Source: a virus. Taken from it: a stretch of 34,894 bases of DNA. Of the stretch, positions 28,751-34,709 are shown in pieces; positions within the stretch are counted from its first letter, which is position 1; every line of letters starts with the position of its first letter. The stretch is from IMG/VR virus record IMGVR_UViG_3300022836_000021, positions 1 through 34,894 of that record; one strand, 5' to 3'. A model generated the notes under the pieces. It was not told the DNA's origin and did no database searches. It worked only from the letters and a program-made list of their open reading frames with translations. A program made the position numbers and the translations under genes.

Positions 28751-28992
28751 CCCCTAATTTTCAACCCATCTAGTTCATCTTTATGATAGTCCCTGCCACG
28801 GCGCAGGATGTCTTCAAAGTCTTCGCTATAGTGATCGCACCAGTGCAGGATGTTAGCAATGATGTCTCCCGGGTGGTCCATGCAACCGTCCTTTAGGATT
28901 AGGTCCGTTGCATCCACACTCTCCCTGCGGCCTTCTTCTACTAGACTGCAATCAAACTCTGGTGAAACTAAAGGAGTTGGGTCATAGCTCAT
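28747..28992 (-). CDS. Small acidic early protein (81 aa)
   Basis: MSYDPTPLVSPEFDCSLVE... continues with DATDLILKDGCMDHPGDIIANILHWCDHY and EDFEDILRRGRDYH. The Cys/His/Trp-rich centre looks conserved in marine phage relatives. It starts at the stop of the 29262 gene (TAAATG), so both share one message. Function unknown. Confidence 0.65.
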   Translation of the reverse strand: MSYDPTPLVSPEFDCSLVEEGRRESVDATDLILKDGCMDHPGDIIANILHWCDHYSEDFEDILRRGRDYHKDELDGLKIRG

Positions 28993-29262
28993 TTACATAC
29001 TCCAGTAGGTTTCGGAACTGGGTGAACAATAGTAGGGAGTGTCGTAACGCTCCTTAAACTCTTTGCCGTTCATCATGTTACGAGATGTAACCATTGTTTC
29101 GTGAATCTCTGTACGCCACTTGGGTGCAGGATACATCTTAGCATAGTGCAGCTCACAAGCAAGCTTAGGTGATCCTAGTGCGCCACAACCGTCACGCTTC
29201 TCTACTAGGCGTTCGCCTGACTTGGTTCTTGCATCCGTCTTATAAAGTTCTAGTGTATACAT
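28993..29262 (-). CDS. Small early protein with SPSSETYWS C-terminus (89 aa)
   Basis: MYTLELYKTDARTKSGERLVEK is followed by GALGSPKLACELHYAKMYPAPKW and the C-terminal module RNMMNGKEFKERYDTPYYCSPSSETYWSM, the same module as in the 28686 gene with a different N-terminus. The leader has AGAGGGCAAATT before the ATG. Function unknown. Confidence 0.68.
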   Translation of the reverse strand: MYTLELYKTDARTKSGERLVEKRDGCGALGSPKLACELHYAKMYPAPKWRTEIHETMVTSRNMMNGKEFKERYDTPYYCSPSSETYWSM

Positions 29263-29295
29263 AATTTGCCCTCTGCTTTATTAACTTATACATAT

Positions 29296-29323
29296 AGTAT
29301 AGCATCTATTACAGGATTGTCAA
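29296..29323 (-). promoter_or_regulatory. Early promoter for the 29262 gene
   Basis: On the - strand TTAGGGGTTGACA (-35 at 29323-29318), 16-nt spacer, ATGC then TATACT (29301-29296). The stop codon of the upstream 57-aa gene lies in the TTAGGGG part. Confidence 0.88.
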
Positions 29324-29326
29324 CCC

Positions 29327-29500
29327 CTAATTAACAGATAATATAAAATAACCAAACAGTATAATGCCGCCAACATAGGCTGTGGTATATACTAGACTAC
29401 CAAGACACTGCATCAGGAACCTGGTCTCTTCATTACACTCACTGCATCGAGGAGCAAAGAACTGCTTCTCCAATGTATGACAGCTAACACAGAACGCCAT
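29327..29500 (-). CDS. Small zinc-ribbon membrane protein (57 aa)
   Basis: MAFCVSCHTLEKQFFAPRCSEC has two CxxC pairs (4/7 and 19/22), a probable zinc ribbon. A hydrophobic helix of about 20 residues follows (SLVYTTAYVGGIILFGYFIL, 35-54). The start overlaps the stop of the gene at 29500-29784 (TAATG). One membrane segment near the C-terminus suggests an inner-membrane tail-anchored protein. Function unknown. Confidence 0.6.
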   Translation of the reverse strand: MAFCVSCHTLEKQFFAPRCSECNEETRFLMQCLGSLVYTTAYVGGIILFGYFILSVN

Positions 29501-29784
29501 TACTTCAACTCCTTCAAGTAATCGTTTGAGTAATTTCCCTTCATAAACTCTGCAATCAATTGGTAATCACCATCTGTAAAGTCTTTGAGCTGGGTACCAA
29601 AAGTCACACCATAACGGATAAGCATCCCGCCTACATGGCTTAGCTCATTGAGTATACGTAGACCACCTTCTTTCAATTGCTTGAGGCCATGTATCTTACC
29701 AAAGTCTTCGGAGTAGTCTTGCATCTGGCGCCCTACGGCTGCAAGTTGCTTCTGTGCTTGGGGAGTTTCAAATAAGTTTTTCAT
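29500..29784 (-). CDS. Small early helical protein (94 aa)
   Basis: MKNLFETPQAQKQLAAVGRQ... is largely helical (LKEGGLRILNELSHVGGMLIRYGVTFGTQL) and ends FMKGNYSNDYLKELK. The leader has AAAAGGGCAAGCACAC before the ATG. No family recognised. Confidence 0.65.
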   Translation of the reverse strand: MKNLFETPQAQKQLAAVGRQMQDYSEDFGKIHGLKQLKEGGLRILNELSHVGGMLIRYGVTFGTQLKDFTDGDYQLIAEFMKGNYSNDYLKELK

Positions 29785-29816
29785 GTGTGCTTGCCCTTTT
29801 GTTTGTTTATAATACT

Positions 29817-29844
29817 ATTATAACATCTAAATGCTAGTTGTCAA
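29817..29844 (-). promoter_or_regulatory. Early promoter for the 29784 gene
   Basis: On the - strand ATTAGGAGTTGACA (-35 at 29844-29839), 16-nt spacer, ATGT then TATAAT (29822-29817). Confidence 0.88.
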
Positions 29845-29847
29845 CTC

Positions 29848-30121
29848 CTAATTACAGTGTCTCTCTGGTATGACCTCAAAGATCATATCCATAACTTCTT
29901 TCCAATCAATATTATTTTTAGAACGTTGTCTAGCAGGAGGACCTGGCCTCTCTGATGTAGGAGGATTTCTATTTACTCCGCCTTTAGATACTTTACCTTC
30001 TTCAATCATATCTTTACTTACACCTTGCTTACCCAAATTCCAATAATTATTAACCCATCATACGACTTAGTCGTATGATAGGTTTTGTCTTCGGATCTAA
30101 GTTTTTGTAGATTAAACCCAC
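29848..30121 (-). pseudogene. Small basic protein gene with an apparent +1 frameshift
   Basis: From a GTG at 30121 the frame reads GLIYKNLDPKTKPIIRLSRMMG and stops. One base over, from about 30053, it continues VNNYWNLGKQGVSKDMIEEGK... to a Pro/Arg-rich stretch (NPPTSERPGPPARQRSK) and DWKEVMDMIFEVIPERHCN. Reading past a single G of the GGG run (30054-30056) joins them into about 90 residues. A perfect 10-bp hairpin, ATCATACGAC-TTA-GTCGTATGAT (30057-30079), stands just before the shift site. It could be an error, a mutation or programmed frameshifting. Function unknown. Confidence 0.5.
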
Positions 30122-30357
30122 TCACCTTTCTTAATGAAACCATGAACTCCGAAATTACTATCACCAGTCTCCTTCTTCATTTTATCTATAGCTTCGTTTT
30201 CAACTTCGGTACTTTTAATACCTTTAATATACTTATGATTGGTAATTTTACCAGTCTTAAAATTAAGCAAGTGAAATCCATCATATGATTTAGTCATATC
30301 AGCTTCATGTATATTACTTTCTTCTACTTTATTTAACAATTTCTTTGCTAAACTCAT
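30112..30357 (-). CDS. Small conserved phage protein (81 aa)
   Basis: MSLAKKLLNKVEESNIHEADM is followed by TKSYDGFHLLNFKTGKITNHKYIKG and KKETGDSNFGVHGFIKKGEWV, a helix then beta-rich protein. AGGAAAAT precedes the ATG; no early-type promoter is next to it, so it is read from 30668. AT-rich compared with the genes to its left. Function unknown. Confidence 0.6.
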   Translation of the reverse strand: MSLAKKLLNKVEESNIHEADMTKSYDGFHLLNFKTGKITNHKYIKGIKSTEVENEAIDKMKKETGDSNFGVHGFIKKGEWV

Positions 30358-30399
30358 AATTTAATTTTCCTATCATACCAGTTTGAATATCTAAAATTA

Positions 30400-30630
30400 C
30401 TAATACTTAATATACTTAGGTCCAAAATACTTCTTGGTCATAGAATTGTGATCTCTATTCATTATTTCAGTAGCTCTTTCGAGTTTCATACTTTTAATAT
30501 TATTATGGAAATCTTTAACAATTTGACTATGGTCTCTTTTAGCTTCAAAATAACCAGTATCCCAATTTATTGTCTGAGTCAATTCGTTTTGGAATGTGCA
30601 GTCTGGTACGTTGCGTAATTGTGTTGACAT
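30400..30630 (-). CDS. Small early protein (76 aa)
   Basis: MSTQLRNVPDCTFQNELTQ... is charged and helical (HSQIVKDFHNNIKSMKLERATEIMNRD) and ends KKYFGPKYIKY. AGAGGAGCACT lies before the start, a normal strong ribosome site instead of the AGGGCAAA element of other early genes. Function unknown. Confidence 0.6.
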   Translation of the reverse strand: MSTQLRNVPDCTFQNELTQTINWDTGYFEAKRDHSQIVKDFHNNIKSMKLERATEIMNRDHNSMTKKYFGPKYIKY

Positions 30631-30667
30631 TGTATAGTGCTCCTCTACTTGTTTAACTTATACATAT

Positions 30668-30696
30668 ACTATAGCACCACAATGCTATCTTGTCAA
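30668..30696 (-). promoter_or_regulatory. Early promoter for the 30630 gene
   Basis: On the - strand TTGACA (30696-30691), 17-nt spacer, GGTGC then TATAGT (30673-30668). Confidence 0.85.
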
Positions 30697-30705
30697 CCGA
30701 AAAGT

Positions 30706-30782
30706 TGGTGTCCCCTACAGGATTCGAACCTGTGACCTACGGCTTAGAAGGCCGTTGCTCTATCCAGCTGAGCTAAGGAGAC
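30706..30782 (-). tRNA. tRNA-Arg (anticodon TCT)
   Basis: A full cloverleaf on the - strand. Acceptor GTCTCCT pairs with AGGGGAC, the D-arm is GCTC...GAGC, anticodon arm ACGGC-CTTCTAA-GCCGT has anticodon TCT, the T-arm is ACAGG-TTCGAAT-CCTGT, and the discriminator A is followed by an encoded CCA. It reads AGA, a frequent codon in this AT-rich phage. It lies just upstream of the early promoter at 30668. Confidence 0.95.
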
Positions 30783-30787
30783 ATATT

Positions 30788-30843
30788 TGGTGGGCCCTCC
30801 GAGACTCGAACTCGGAACCTACGGATTATGAGTCCGGCGCTCC
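30788..30843 (-). pseudogene. 3' part of a CAT-anticodon tRNA (Met or Ile2), 5' end missing
   Basis: On the - strand the anticodon arm CGGACTCATAATCCG, the T-arm CCGAG-TTCGAGT-CTCGG, the acceptor strand AGGGCCC and the CCA end are intact. Upstream of the D-stem GAGC the sequence is no longer tRNA: no GGGCCCT acceptor strand and no GCTC are found. The break coincides with a truncated ATPase frame reading into it, so a foreign segment has replaced the 5' third. Anticodon CAT cannot distinguish Met from lysidine-modified Ile. Confidence 0.85.
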
Positions 30844-30918
30844 TGCTGGTCCGTGTACGAGTATTTTTATGCCGTGATCTTCAACCGCTTCCAACACTGT
30901 CTGAATTAATATAGCCAT
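30826..30918 (-). pseudogene. N-terminus of a P-loop ATPase truncated inside Walker A
   Basis: From an ATG at 30918: AILIQTVLEAVEDHGIKILVHGPAGAP..., which is the start of a phage AAA/Sak4-type ATPase up to HGPAGAG of the P-loop. The frame then enters tRNA sequence and stops after 30 residues. Both this gene and the tRNA contain GAGCG at the junction, so a 5-nt microhomology marks the join. Confidence 0.7.
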
Positions 30919-30963
30919 TTTTTTACATTCCGTTTTTGATAAAGTTTTTGTTTATGTTTCGGT

Positions 30964-31542
30964 TTATTGTTCGCCGTTTTTATCGGCGCGTTCTCTTGCT
31001 GCCTCGTCAGTGTAACCAGATTTATATCTGGCATTTTTACCAGTTAAAAGTTTTGCGCGAACATGTAACAAACATTCATCGCGGGTTATTTCTTCCATTT
31101 TAAAAACGACTTCCATGCAAGCTTTTAAAATCGCCATTCTATCTTTGACGATTTGCATATCAACTTCTTTGCAATAAATCGCTTGTTTTTTAACTTCGTC
31201 TAGCAAATCTCCAGCAGCTATAGACATTTGAAGAATGCAGTCCATTCGCGTATTTCCACTAAACCGAAGAACAAAAATGCAATGCGGAATTTCAATTCCA
31301 TATGCTTCTTGTAAACCGGCCATATAAAAAAGAGTGTCGCCTAACTCTTCAACAGTATTTATACGATCATGGTTTAGCAAAGCCTCTGTAAGCTCTGCAA
31401 CTTCACCGACTATACCGATTGCCATGTGCAAACAGTGGGCGGTTTCTTGATTTAATCCTAAGATTATTTCGCCGCCATCTTTTGCAAGAAGGTTTACCAT
31501 ATCAATATGGTCCAATTCCAAATCGTGATTAAATTCTGTCAT
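30964..31542 (-). CDS. MazG-like nucleotide pyrophosphohydrolase
   Basis: A 192-aa all-helical protein. HMAIGIVGEVAELTEALLNHDRINTVEELGDTLFYMAGL contains the paired acidic motifs (GEVAELTE and EELGD) that bind Mg and NTP in MazG-type enzymes. The C-terminus ARYKSGYTDEAARERAD resembles phage versions. These enzymes hydrolyse dNTPs/NTPs or ppGpp-like compounds; the substrate here is unknown. The gene lies in a block that seems foreign to the T4-like genome and lacks the early promoter/leader modules. Confidence 0.8.
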   Translation of the reverse strand: MTEFNHDLELDHIDMVNLLAKDGGEIILGLNQETAHCLHMAIGIVGEVAELTEALLNHDRINTVEELGDTLFYMAGLQEAYGIEIPHCIFVLRFSGNTRMDCILQMSIAAGDLLDEVKKQAIYCKEVDMQIVKDRMAILKACMEVVFKMEEITRDECLLHVRAKLLTGKNARYKSGYTDEAARERADKNGEQ

Positions 31543-31573
31543 TTTTAAAACTCCTGAGTTTATTAATTTAATT

Positions 31574-32005
31574 TTAAATACCTTCTTTTTCTAACCGTCT
31601 TTCAGTCTCCTTTATTAAAATTGGTAGCCAATCTGGACCTAGTCCAAAAACGCAAGTTTCACGGTTCGCTATGCGTCTTTCTATATAGTTGATCGTGTTA
31701 TGCAAATGTGCCGAACTCATTGCAGTTACATGATGAACTACACCATCTTTTGCGAGCCAAACTTTATTTTCAAGACAGTGTTTTATATATTTTATCTGTG
31801 TACTGAAATTAAAACTTTTATAAAAATCTATCTGTTTTTTTGCGCTTTCTGGCGTACTAGCAATATAGGGATTTGTGTCGCCGTAAAAATGAAAGTCTAT
31901 TGCCAGTAGCTTTTTTGGCTGCTTTGCAGAACTTTCGTATGGAAATTCTACTTTTGTTTTTCTATGCTCTGGCTTTGGAACAACTGGTGGCGGAATATAC
32001 GGCAC
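31574..32005 (-). CDS. Hypothetical protein of the foreign block (143 aa, start uncertain)
   Basis: From a GTG at 32005: MPYIPPPVVPKPEHRKTKVEFP, then KKLLAIDFHFYGDTNPYIAS, a helical middle, and CVFGLGPDWLPILIKETERR. Upstream in frame the codons read WNCGTVPYI, so the real N-terminus may have been lost at the block edge near 32015. No family recognised. Confidence 0.5.
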   Translation of the reverse strand: MPYIPPPVVPKPEHRKTKVEFPYESSAKQPKKLLAIDFHFYGDTNPYIASTPESAKKQIDFYKSFNFSTQIKYIKHCLENKVWLAKDGVVHHVTAMSSAHLHNTINYIERRIANRETCVFGLGPDWLPILIKETERRLEKEGI

Positions 32006-32082
32006 TGTGCCGCAATTCCATCGCGCAGCGATAGCACACGATCTAAATCTTCGATAACGGTTTGCAGTGTTTGGTAGTCCAT
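31948..32082 (-). pseudogene. Early gene truncated at the foreign-block edge
   Basis: ATG at 32082, one base after the stop of the gene at 32084. The first 27 residues, MDYQTLQTVIEDLDRVLSLRD then GIAAQCR, look like a normal helical phage protein. The frame then enters the sequence of the neighbouring foreign gene (about 32010) and ends with an unrelated tail. The natural 3' end is missing. Confidence 0.6.
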
Positions 32083-32083
32083 A

Positions 32084-32281
32084 TTATTGTACCCATACAT
32101 GGTTAAACTTGGAAGGAAGGTTATCACAGCTGAAGATCTCATCTGTGTAGTTCACAACCTTAACACATTCGTTGGTGGCGTAGCTGAAGTACGCATCTGG
32201 CATTGATAAAGCACTGTTGGCTGCAATTGCTATTGCTATTGTGCCTGCTAGTACTAGTCCAGTTGTTAATGTCTTATTCAT
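32084..32281 (-). CDS. Small exported or membrane protein (65 aa)
   Basis: MNKTLTTGLVLAGTIAIAIA is a signal peptide or membrane anchor (residues 3-25). The rest is MPDAYFSYATNECVKVVNYTDEI...CDNLPSKFNHVWVQ, with two Cys that could form a disulphide outside the cytoplasm. Similar small secreted proteins occur in marine T4-like early regions. Its leader has AAAAGGGCAAACACA before the ATG, so this stretch is part of the T4-like genome. Confidence 0.7.
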   Translation of the reverse strand: MNKTLTTGLVLAGTIAIAIAANSALSMPDAYFSYATNECVKVVNYTDEIFSCDNLPSKFNHVWVQ

Positions 32282-32312
32282 TGTGTTTGCCCTTTTGCTT
32301 AACTATACATAT

Positions 32313-32340
32313 AGTATAGCATCTTTAACGCAGTTGTCAA
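32313..32340 (-). promoter_or_regulatory. Early promoter for the 32281 gene
   Basis: On the - strand ATTAGGGGTTGACA (-35 at 32340-32335), 16-nt spacer, ATGC then TATACT (32318-32313). Confidence 0.88.
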
Positions 32341-32350
32341 CCCCTAATCC

Positions 32351-32378
32351 AAAAAAAAGTGCCGTTTCCGACACTTTT
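32351..32378 (-). terminator. Rho-independent terminator after the HTH gene
   Basis: On the - strand AAAAGTG-T-CG-GAAA-CG-G-CACTTTT followed by more T (A-run at 32351-32358 on the + strand). It separates the helix-turn-helix gene from the promoter at 32313. Confidence 0.85.
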
Positions 32379-32397
32379 CTTTCGCTAGTTCAGCTTC

Positions 32398-32646
32398 TTA
32401 TGAAACGAACATCTTAGCGCGACTTCCAGCAACATCACGTGCTGTCACAGCATAGCGAGTCTTGCCAGTTGTAGCAACATCAGTCTTAACGTTCAAGCCA
32501 GCAGCTCGAAGCTCGGACATACGTGCAGGAAGGTTCTTGATACCAAAGCGAGCGTTCGCATCAGCAGCAGTTAGAGTCTTGCCAGTACCACGTAGGTATG
32601 TTTCTAGGAAAGTCTTTTGGTCAGTCTTAATAGTTGTAAAGCTCAT
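32398..32646 (-). CDS. Small helix-turn-helix protein (HTH_39-like, 82 aa)
   Basis: KTFLETYLRGTGKTLTAADANARFGIKNLPARMSELRAAGLNV matches, in sections, the winged helix-turn-helix type called HTH_39 (L...YL..G..LT...A...FGI..L..R..ELR..G). The C-terminus is beta and basic (TGKTRYAVTARDVAGSRAK). It probably binds DNA as a regulator. The leader is longer than in other early genes and lacks AGGGCAAA, having AAAAGGTAAT instead. Confidence 0.75.
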   Translation of the reverse strand: MSFTTIKTDQKTFLETYLRGTGKTLTAADANARFGIKNLPARMSELRAAGLNVKTDVATTGKTRYAVTARDVAGSRAKMFVS

Positions 32647-32702
32647 TTAAATTACCTTTTCAGTTTAAGTGTCAGCCAGGATGTTTCCTAACTGTTATAT
32701 AC

Positions 32703-32730
32703 AGTATAACACCTTTTTTGCCTTTGTCAA
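32703..32730 (-). promoter_or_regulatory. Early promoter for the 32646 gene
   Basis: On the - strand TTGACA (32730-32725), 16-nt spacer, GGTGT then TATACT (32708-32703). Confidence 0.86.
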
Positions 32731-32738
32731 CCTCTCAT

Positions 32739-32819
32739 TTAGATATAAAATGGAACATCAAAACTGTTGTCTGTAACAGCGCCATGGACCTGATCACGCA
32801 CATATCTTTTTTCGATATA
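32739..32819 (-). pseudogene. C-terminal remnant of a T4-like early gene at a block edge
   Basis: A frame reading YIEKRYVRDQVHGAVTDNS then FDVPFYI ends just before the promoter at 32703, where an upstream early gene should end. It has no start: a stop precedes it, and the DNA upstream is the 3' end of a different small gene (32794-32955). The overlap region, about 32795-32820, is therefore the probable join with the right-hand block. Confidence 0.45.
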
Positions 32820-32955
32820 TCAGAAACTCAATCAGCCCGGCCAATATCTGAATCTTTTTATATGTGCGCTCGATAAGCCAAGCAATTCCCCACATCACGC
32901 AAAAAGTGCCGCTTATGTAAATAATAACTAAGCTCAAGCTTTCAAAATAATTCAT
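32794..32955 (-). CDS. Small membrane protein of the right-hand block (53 aa)
   Basis: ATG at 32955 overlaps the stop of the next gene upstream (ATGA). MNYFESLSLVIIYISGTFCV continues with MWGIAWLIERTYKK: one membrane helix (8-28), then a basic helix. The last residues (RKKICA) may come from sequence across the join, so the natural C-terminus is uncertain. Confidence 0.5.
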   Translation of the reverse strand: MNYFESLSLVIIYISGTFCVMWGIAWLIERTYKKIQILAGLIEFLIYRKKICA

Positions 32956-33368
32956 TTGTTATCACCTATAGGGTTAATGACTAGTACGTTCTTTATCAAG
33001 TCAGCTAAATCGTGATGGCTCCACAAAGTAAGCTCAGGCGGTTCGCCTCTAATCGCATTGACCGAATCAGTTAGTATGACGGCCTGCATTTCAATAGTTG
33101 CAGCAGATATCTCGGCCTCTTCTCGAAGCTCTGCTATCTCGGCGTCTTTGTCTGCTACGGCATCCCTATAAAACTTTATCTGGGCTTGATCGTTTCCTAT
33201 TACGTTCCCCATTTCTGCTATGGTGGCTTGGAGTTGTTTTACTGCTAGATAGTCTGCATCGCCTTCAAATAGCAGCCATGGATTTTTTGTTTCAGGGGTT
33301 AGTATGTAGGTAGCTTCCTGCATCCCAACTCTGTCTCGGTGTTGTATTTTCACTTTACTCTCGCTCAT
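32952..33368 (-). CDS. Coiled-coil phage protein (138 aa)
   Basis: An N-terminal beta region (KVKIQHRDRVGMQEATYIL) leads into a long coiled coil (AVKQLQATIAEMGNVIGND, AVADKDAEIAELREEAE, about 63-115). The C-terminus is ELTLWSHHDLADLIKNVLVI. Small proteins with this layout are frequent in early regions of phages of Gram-negative hosts. The start overlaps the next gene upstream by 4 nt. Role unknown. Confidence 0.6.
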   Translation of the reverse strand: MSESKVKIQHRDRVGMQEATYILTPETKNPWLLFEGDADYLAVKQLQATIAEMGNVIGNDQAQIKFYRDAVADKDAEIAELREEAEISAATIEMQAVILTDSVNAIRGEPPELTLWSHHDLADLIKNVLVINPIGDNK

Positions 33369-33553
33369 AGCGAATACACCCCGTATCTCTTGCCATTCCT
33401 CTCAACCATTGTAGTAACTACCTTATAGCCCTTCTTTCTAAGCTGGAAGGCTACATCACCAAGCCTTAGACACCCGTAATTCCTTAGCGCCATTAGTGGT
33501 GATACTGTCTTGCCATTCTTTAAGTCTCTAAGCATCATGTCTTGATATGTCAT
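33365..33553 (-). CDS. Small helix-turn-helix protein (HTH_39-like, 62 aa)
   Basis: MLRDLKNGKTVSPLMALRNYGCLRLGDVAFQLRKKGY followed by a beta wing (VVTTMVERNGKRYGVYSL) is the compact HTH_39 winged-helix type; the pattern L..GKT..P..AL..YG...L...A..LR..GY fits. A GGGGAAGACC site lies before the ATG. Probably a DNA-binding regulator. It is not closely similar to the HTH protein at 32398. Confidence 0.72.
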   Translation of the reverse strand: MTYQDMMLRDLKNGKTVSPLMALRNYGCLRLGDVAFQLRKKGYKVVTTMVERNGKRYGVYSL

Positions 33554-33571
33554 GGTCTTCCCCTTAGTTAA

Positions 33572-33880
33572 TTATCTGCAAACTCTCTGGTTTTCCCACT
33601 GACGGGTTCTAGTGTTGTACACAGACTCCATACGACAGCGACTAGTGCCAATTGGGTTTATGCCAATAGGGTTAATAGGTCTAATCCGTGGAGCTTGGAT
33701 AGGCGCTATTGCAGGTGATCTAATGGCAGGCACATCAATTACACTGTCACAAATCTGCTTTCTTATTGCTGGCGTACCTGCGTTGTAGTCATGGTCTACA
33801 AATACCCATCTACATGCGGCACTTGCGGTGCTTGATAGAGCTGTTAATAGTAATACTGCTAGTAATTTATTCATCTTCAT
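33572..33880 (-). CDS. Secreted Ile/Pro-rich small protein
   Basis: A clear signal peptide (NKLLAVLLLTALSSTASA, cleavage after ASA) precedes a mature part of about 80 residues with CRWVFVDHDY, a repetitive Ile-Pro stretch (AIRSPAIAPIQAPRIRPINPIG) and a Cys-containing end (CRMESVYNTRTRQWENQRVC). It should be periplasmic with a disulphide. GGAG lies before tandem starts; I chose the ATG at 33880. The periplasmic role is unknown. Confidence 0.65.
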   Translation of the reverse strand: MKMNKLLAVLLLTALSSTASAACRWVFVDHDYNAGTPAIRKQICDSVIDVPAIRSPAIAPIQAPRIRPINPIGINPIGTSRCRMESVYNTRTRQWENQRVCR

Positions 33881-34085
33881 CAATCTCCGATTCCATTTTG
33901 TCTACAAAGGCATCACGCCTAACGTTTTTAACTGATTCCTCAAAATACTGCTCATCTTCCCTTTCCTCTTCGTTCAAGCATTCGAGGCAGCATATCTCAC
34001 CTAAATCCCCGTCTGAGTCATCAACCGATTCGGTTTCATCGCCATCTATTAAACAATCACATCTGTTGCAGTAGAACATGCTCAT
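33867..34085 (-). CDS. Acidic zinc-ribbon protein (72 aa)
   Basis: MFYCNRCDCLIDGDE and EICCLECLNEEERED supply two CxxC pairs for a zinc ribbon within a very acidic protein (DESDGD..., ending SEIDEDE). Overlaps both neighbours. Small zinc ribbons of this kind are typical of phage early operons; function unknown. Confidence 0.65.
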   Translation of the reverse strand: MSMFYCNRCDCLIDGDETESVDDSDGDLGEICCLECLNEEEREDEQYFEESVKNVRRDAFVDKMESEIDEDE

Positions 34086-34330
34086 GGCTCATTGCCCCTG
34101 TCATCGTAATTAAGCTCATCAATAGCCAACTGCTTTACAGCATCTTTATCAACGCAGCTAGTAATCCATGTTTTTACTTTCCCGCACTCACTTCTAAGCA
34201 AAACGCTCTGCACTACAACGTCATAAGGTTCTTCTGGCTCATTTAATGTTTGAGCCCTGAATGGCTGCACCCAGCAATTAACCTCAACTTCAACTTCAAT
34301 AAATACTTTTACAATCTTTTCATTTCTCAT
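34082..34330 (-). CDS. Small hypothetical protein (82 aa)
   Basis: MRNEKIVKVFIEVEVEVNCW is a beta strand pair, followed by EEPYDVVVQSVLLRSECGK and a helical end (DAVKQLAIDELNYDDRG). GGGGAAGTTT precedes the ATG. Part of the overlapping series 34330-32794. No family recognised. Confidence 0.55.
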   Translation of the reverse strand: MRNEKIVKVFIEVEVEVNCWVQPFRAQTLNEPEEPYDVVVQSVLLRSECGKVKTWITSCVDKDAVKQLAIDELNYDDRGNEP

Positions 34331-34340
34331 AAACTTCCCC

Positions 34341-34547
34341 TTAGTCTGCTAGTTTCATCATATCCTCATAATTCATGCCGCAAGCTGTGGCAATCCTAGT
34401 GAGCTTCTTAATGCTATCCGTTTTACCGGCCCTGTAATTAACTACCGTATCTTCTGATACGTTTAATGCCTTGGCTAGTTCAGGACTGCTAATATCCCCT
34501 CGAATCATCGCCATTTTTATACACTTCTTTATCTTGCTATCGCTCAT
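34341..34547 (-). CDS. Cro/CI-type helix-turn-helix repressor (68 aa)
   Basis: MAMIRGDISSPELAKALNVSEDTVVNYRAGKTDSIKKLTRIATACG is a classic XRE/Cro helix-turn-helix: SSPELAKALNVSEDTVVNYR is the helix-turn-helix core with the scaffold LTRIATACGM after it. It is first in a - strand series and is transcribed away from the gene at 34710, as lambdoid-type switch genes are. It probably represses one of the two divergent promoters in 34548-34709. Confidence 0.8.
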   Translation of the reverse strand: MSDSKIKKCIKMAMIRGDISSPELAKALNVSEDTVVNYRAGKTDSIKKLTRIATACGMNYEDMMKLAD

Positions 34548-34709
34548 TGATGTTGCTCCTTGATTAACCCTGACTATACTCTTAATCTTTCATCACGCAA
34601 GCAATACTTTTAATCCCCGTGATTTAATTACGCTTTAAATGAATTAGGGCTTGTTATCCCAATACTAAAGATATAAAGTAATTACTCAATTCATTAACGG
34701 GGATTCACA
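34548..34709. promoter_or_regulatory. Divergent regulatory region with an inverted repeat
   Basis: 162 nt between the repressor and a + strand gene. AATCCCCGT (34612-34620) and ACGGGGATT (34697-34705) form a 9-bp inverted repeat about 76 nt apart. They could be operator half-sites for the repressor, although the second also overlaps the ribosome site of the 34710 gene. Possible -10-like boxes are TATACT (34575-34580) and TAAAGT (34674-34679); I see no convincing -35 pair. Confidence 0.4.

Noticed and set aside
30788-30846. Functional second tRNA
   Set aside because: No 5' acceptor strand or D-stem partner can be found; the sequence upstream codes for an ATPase N-terminus.
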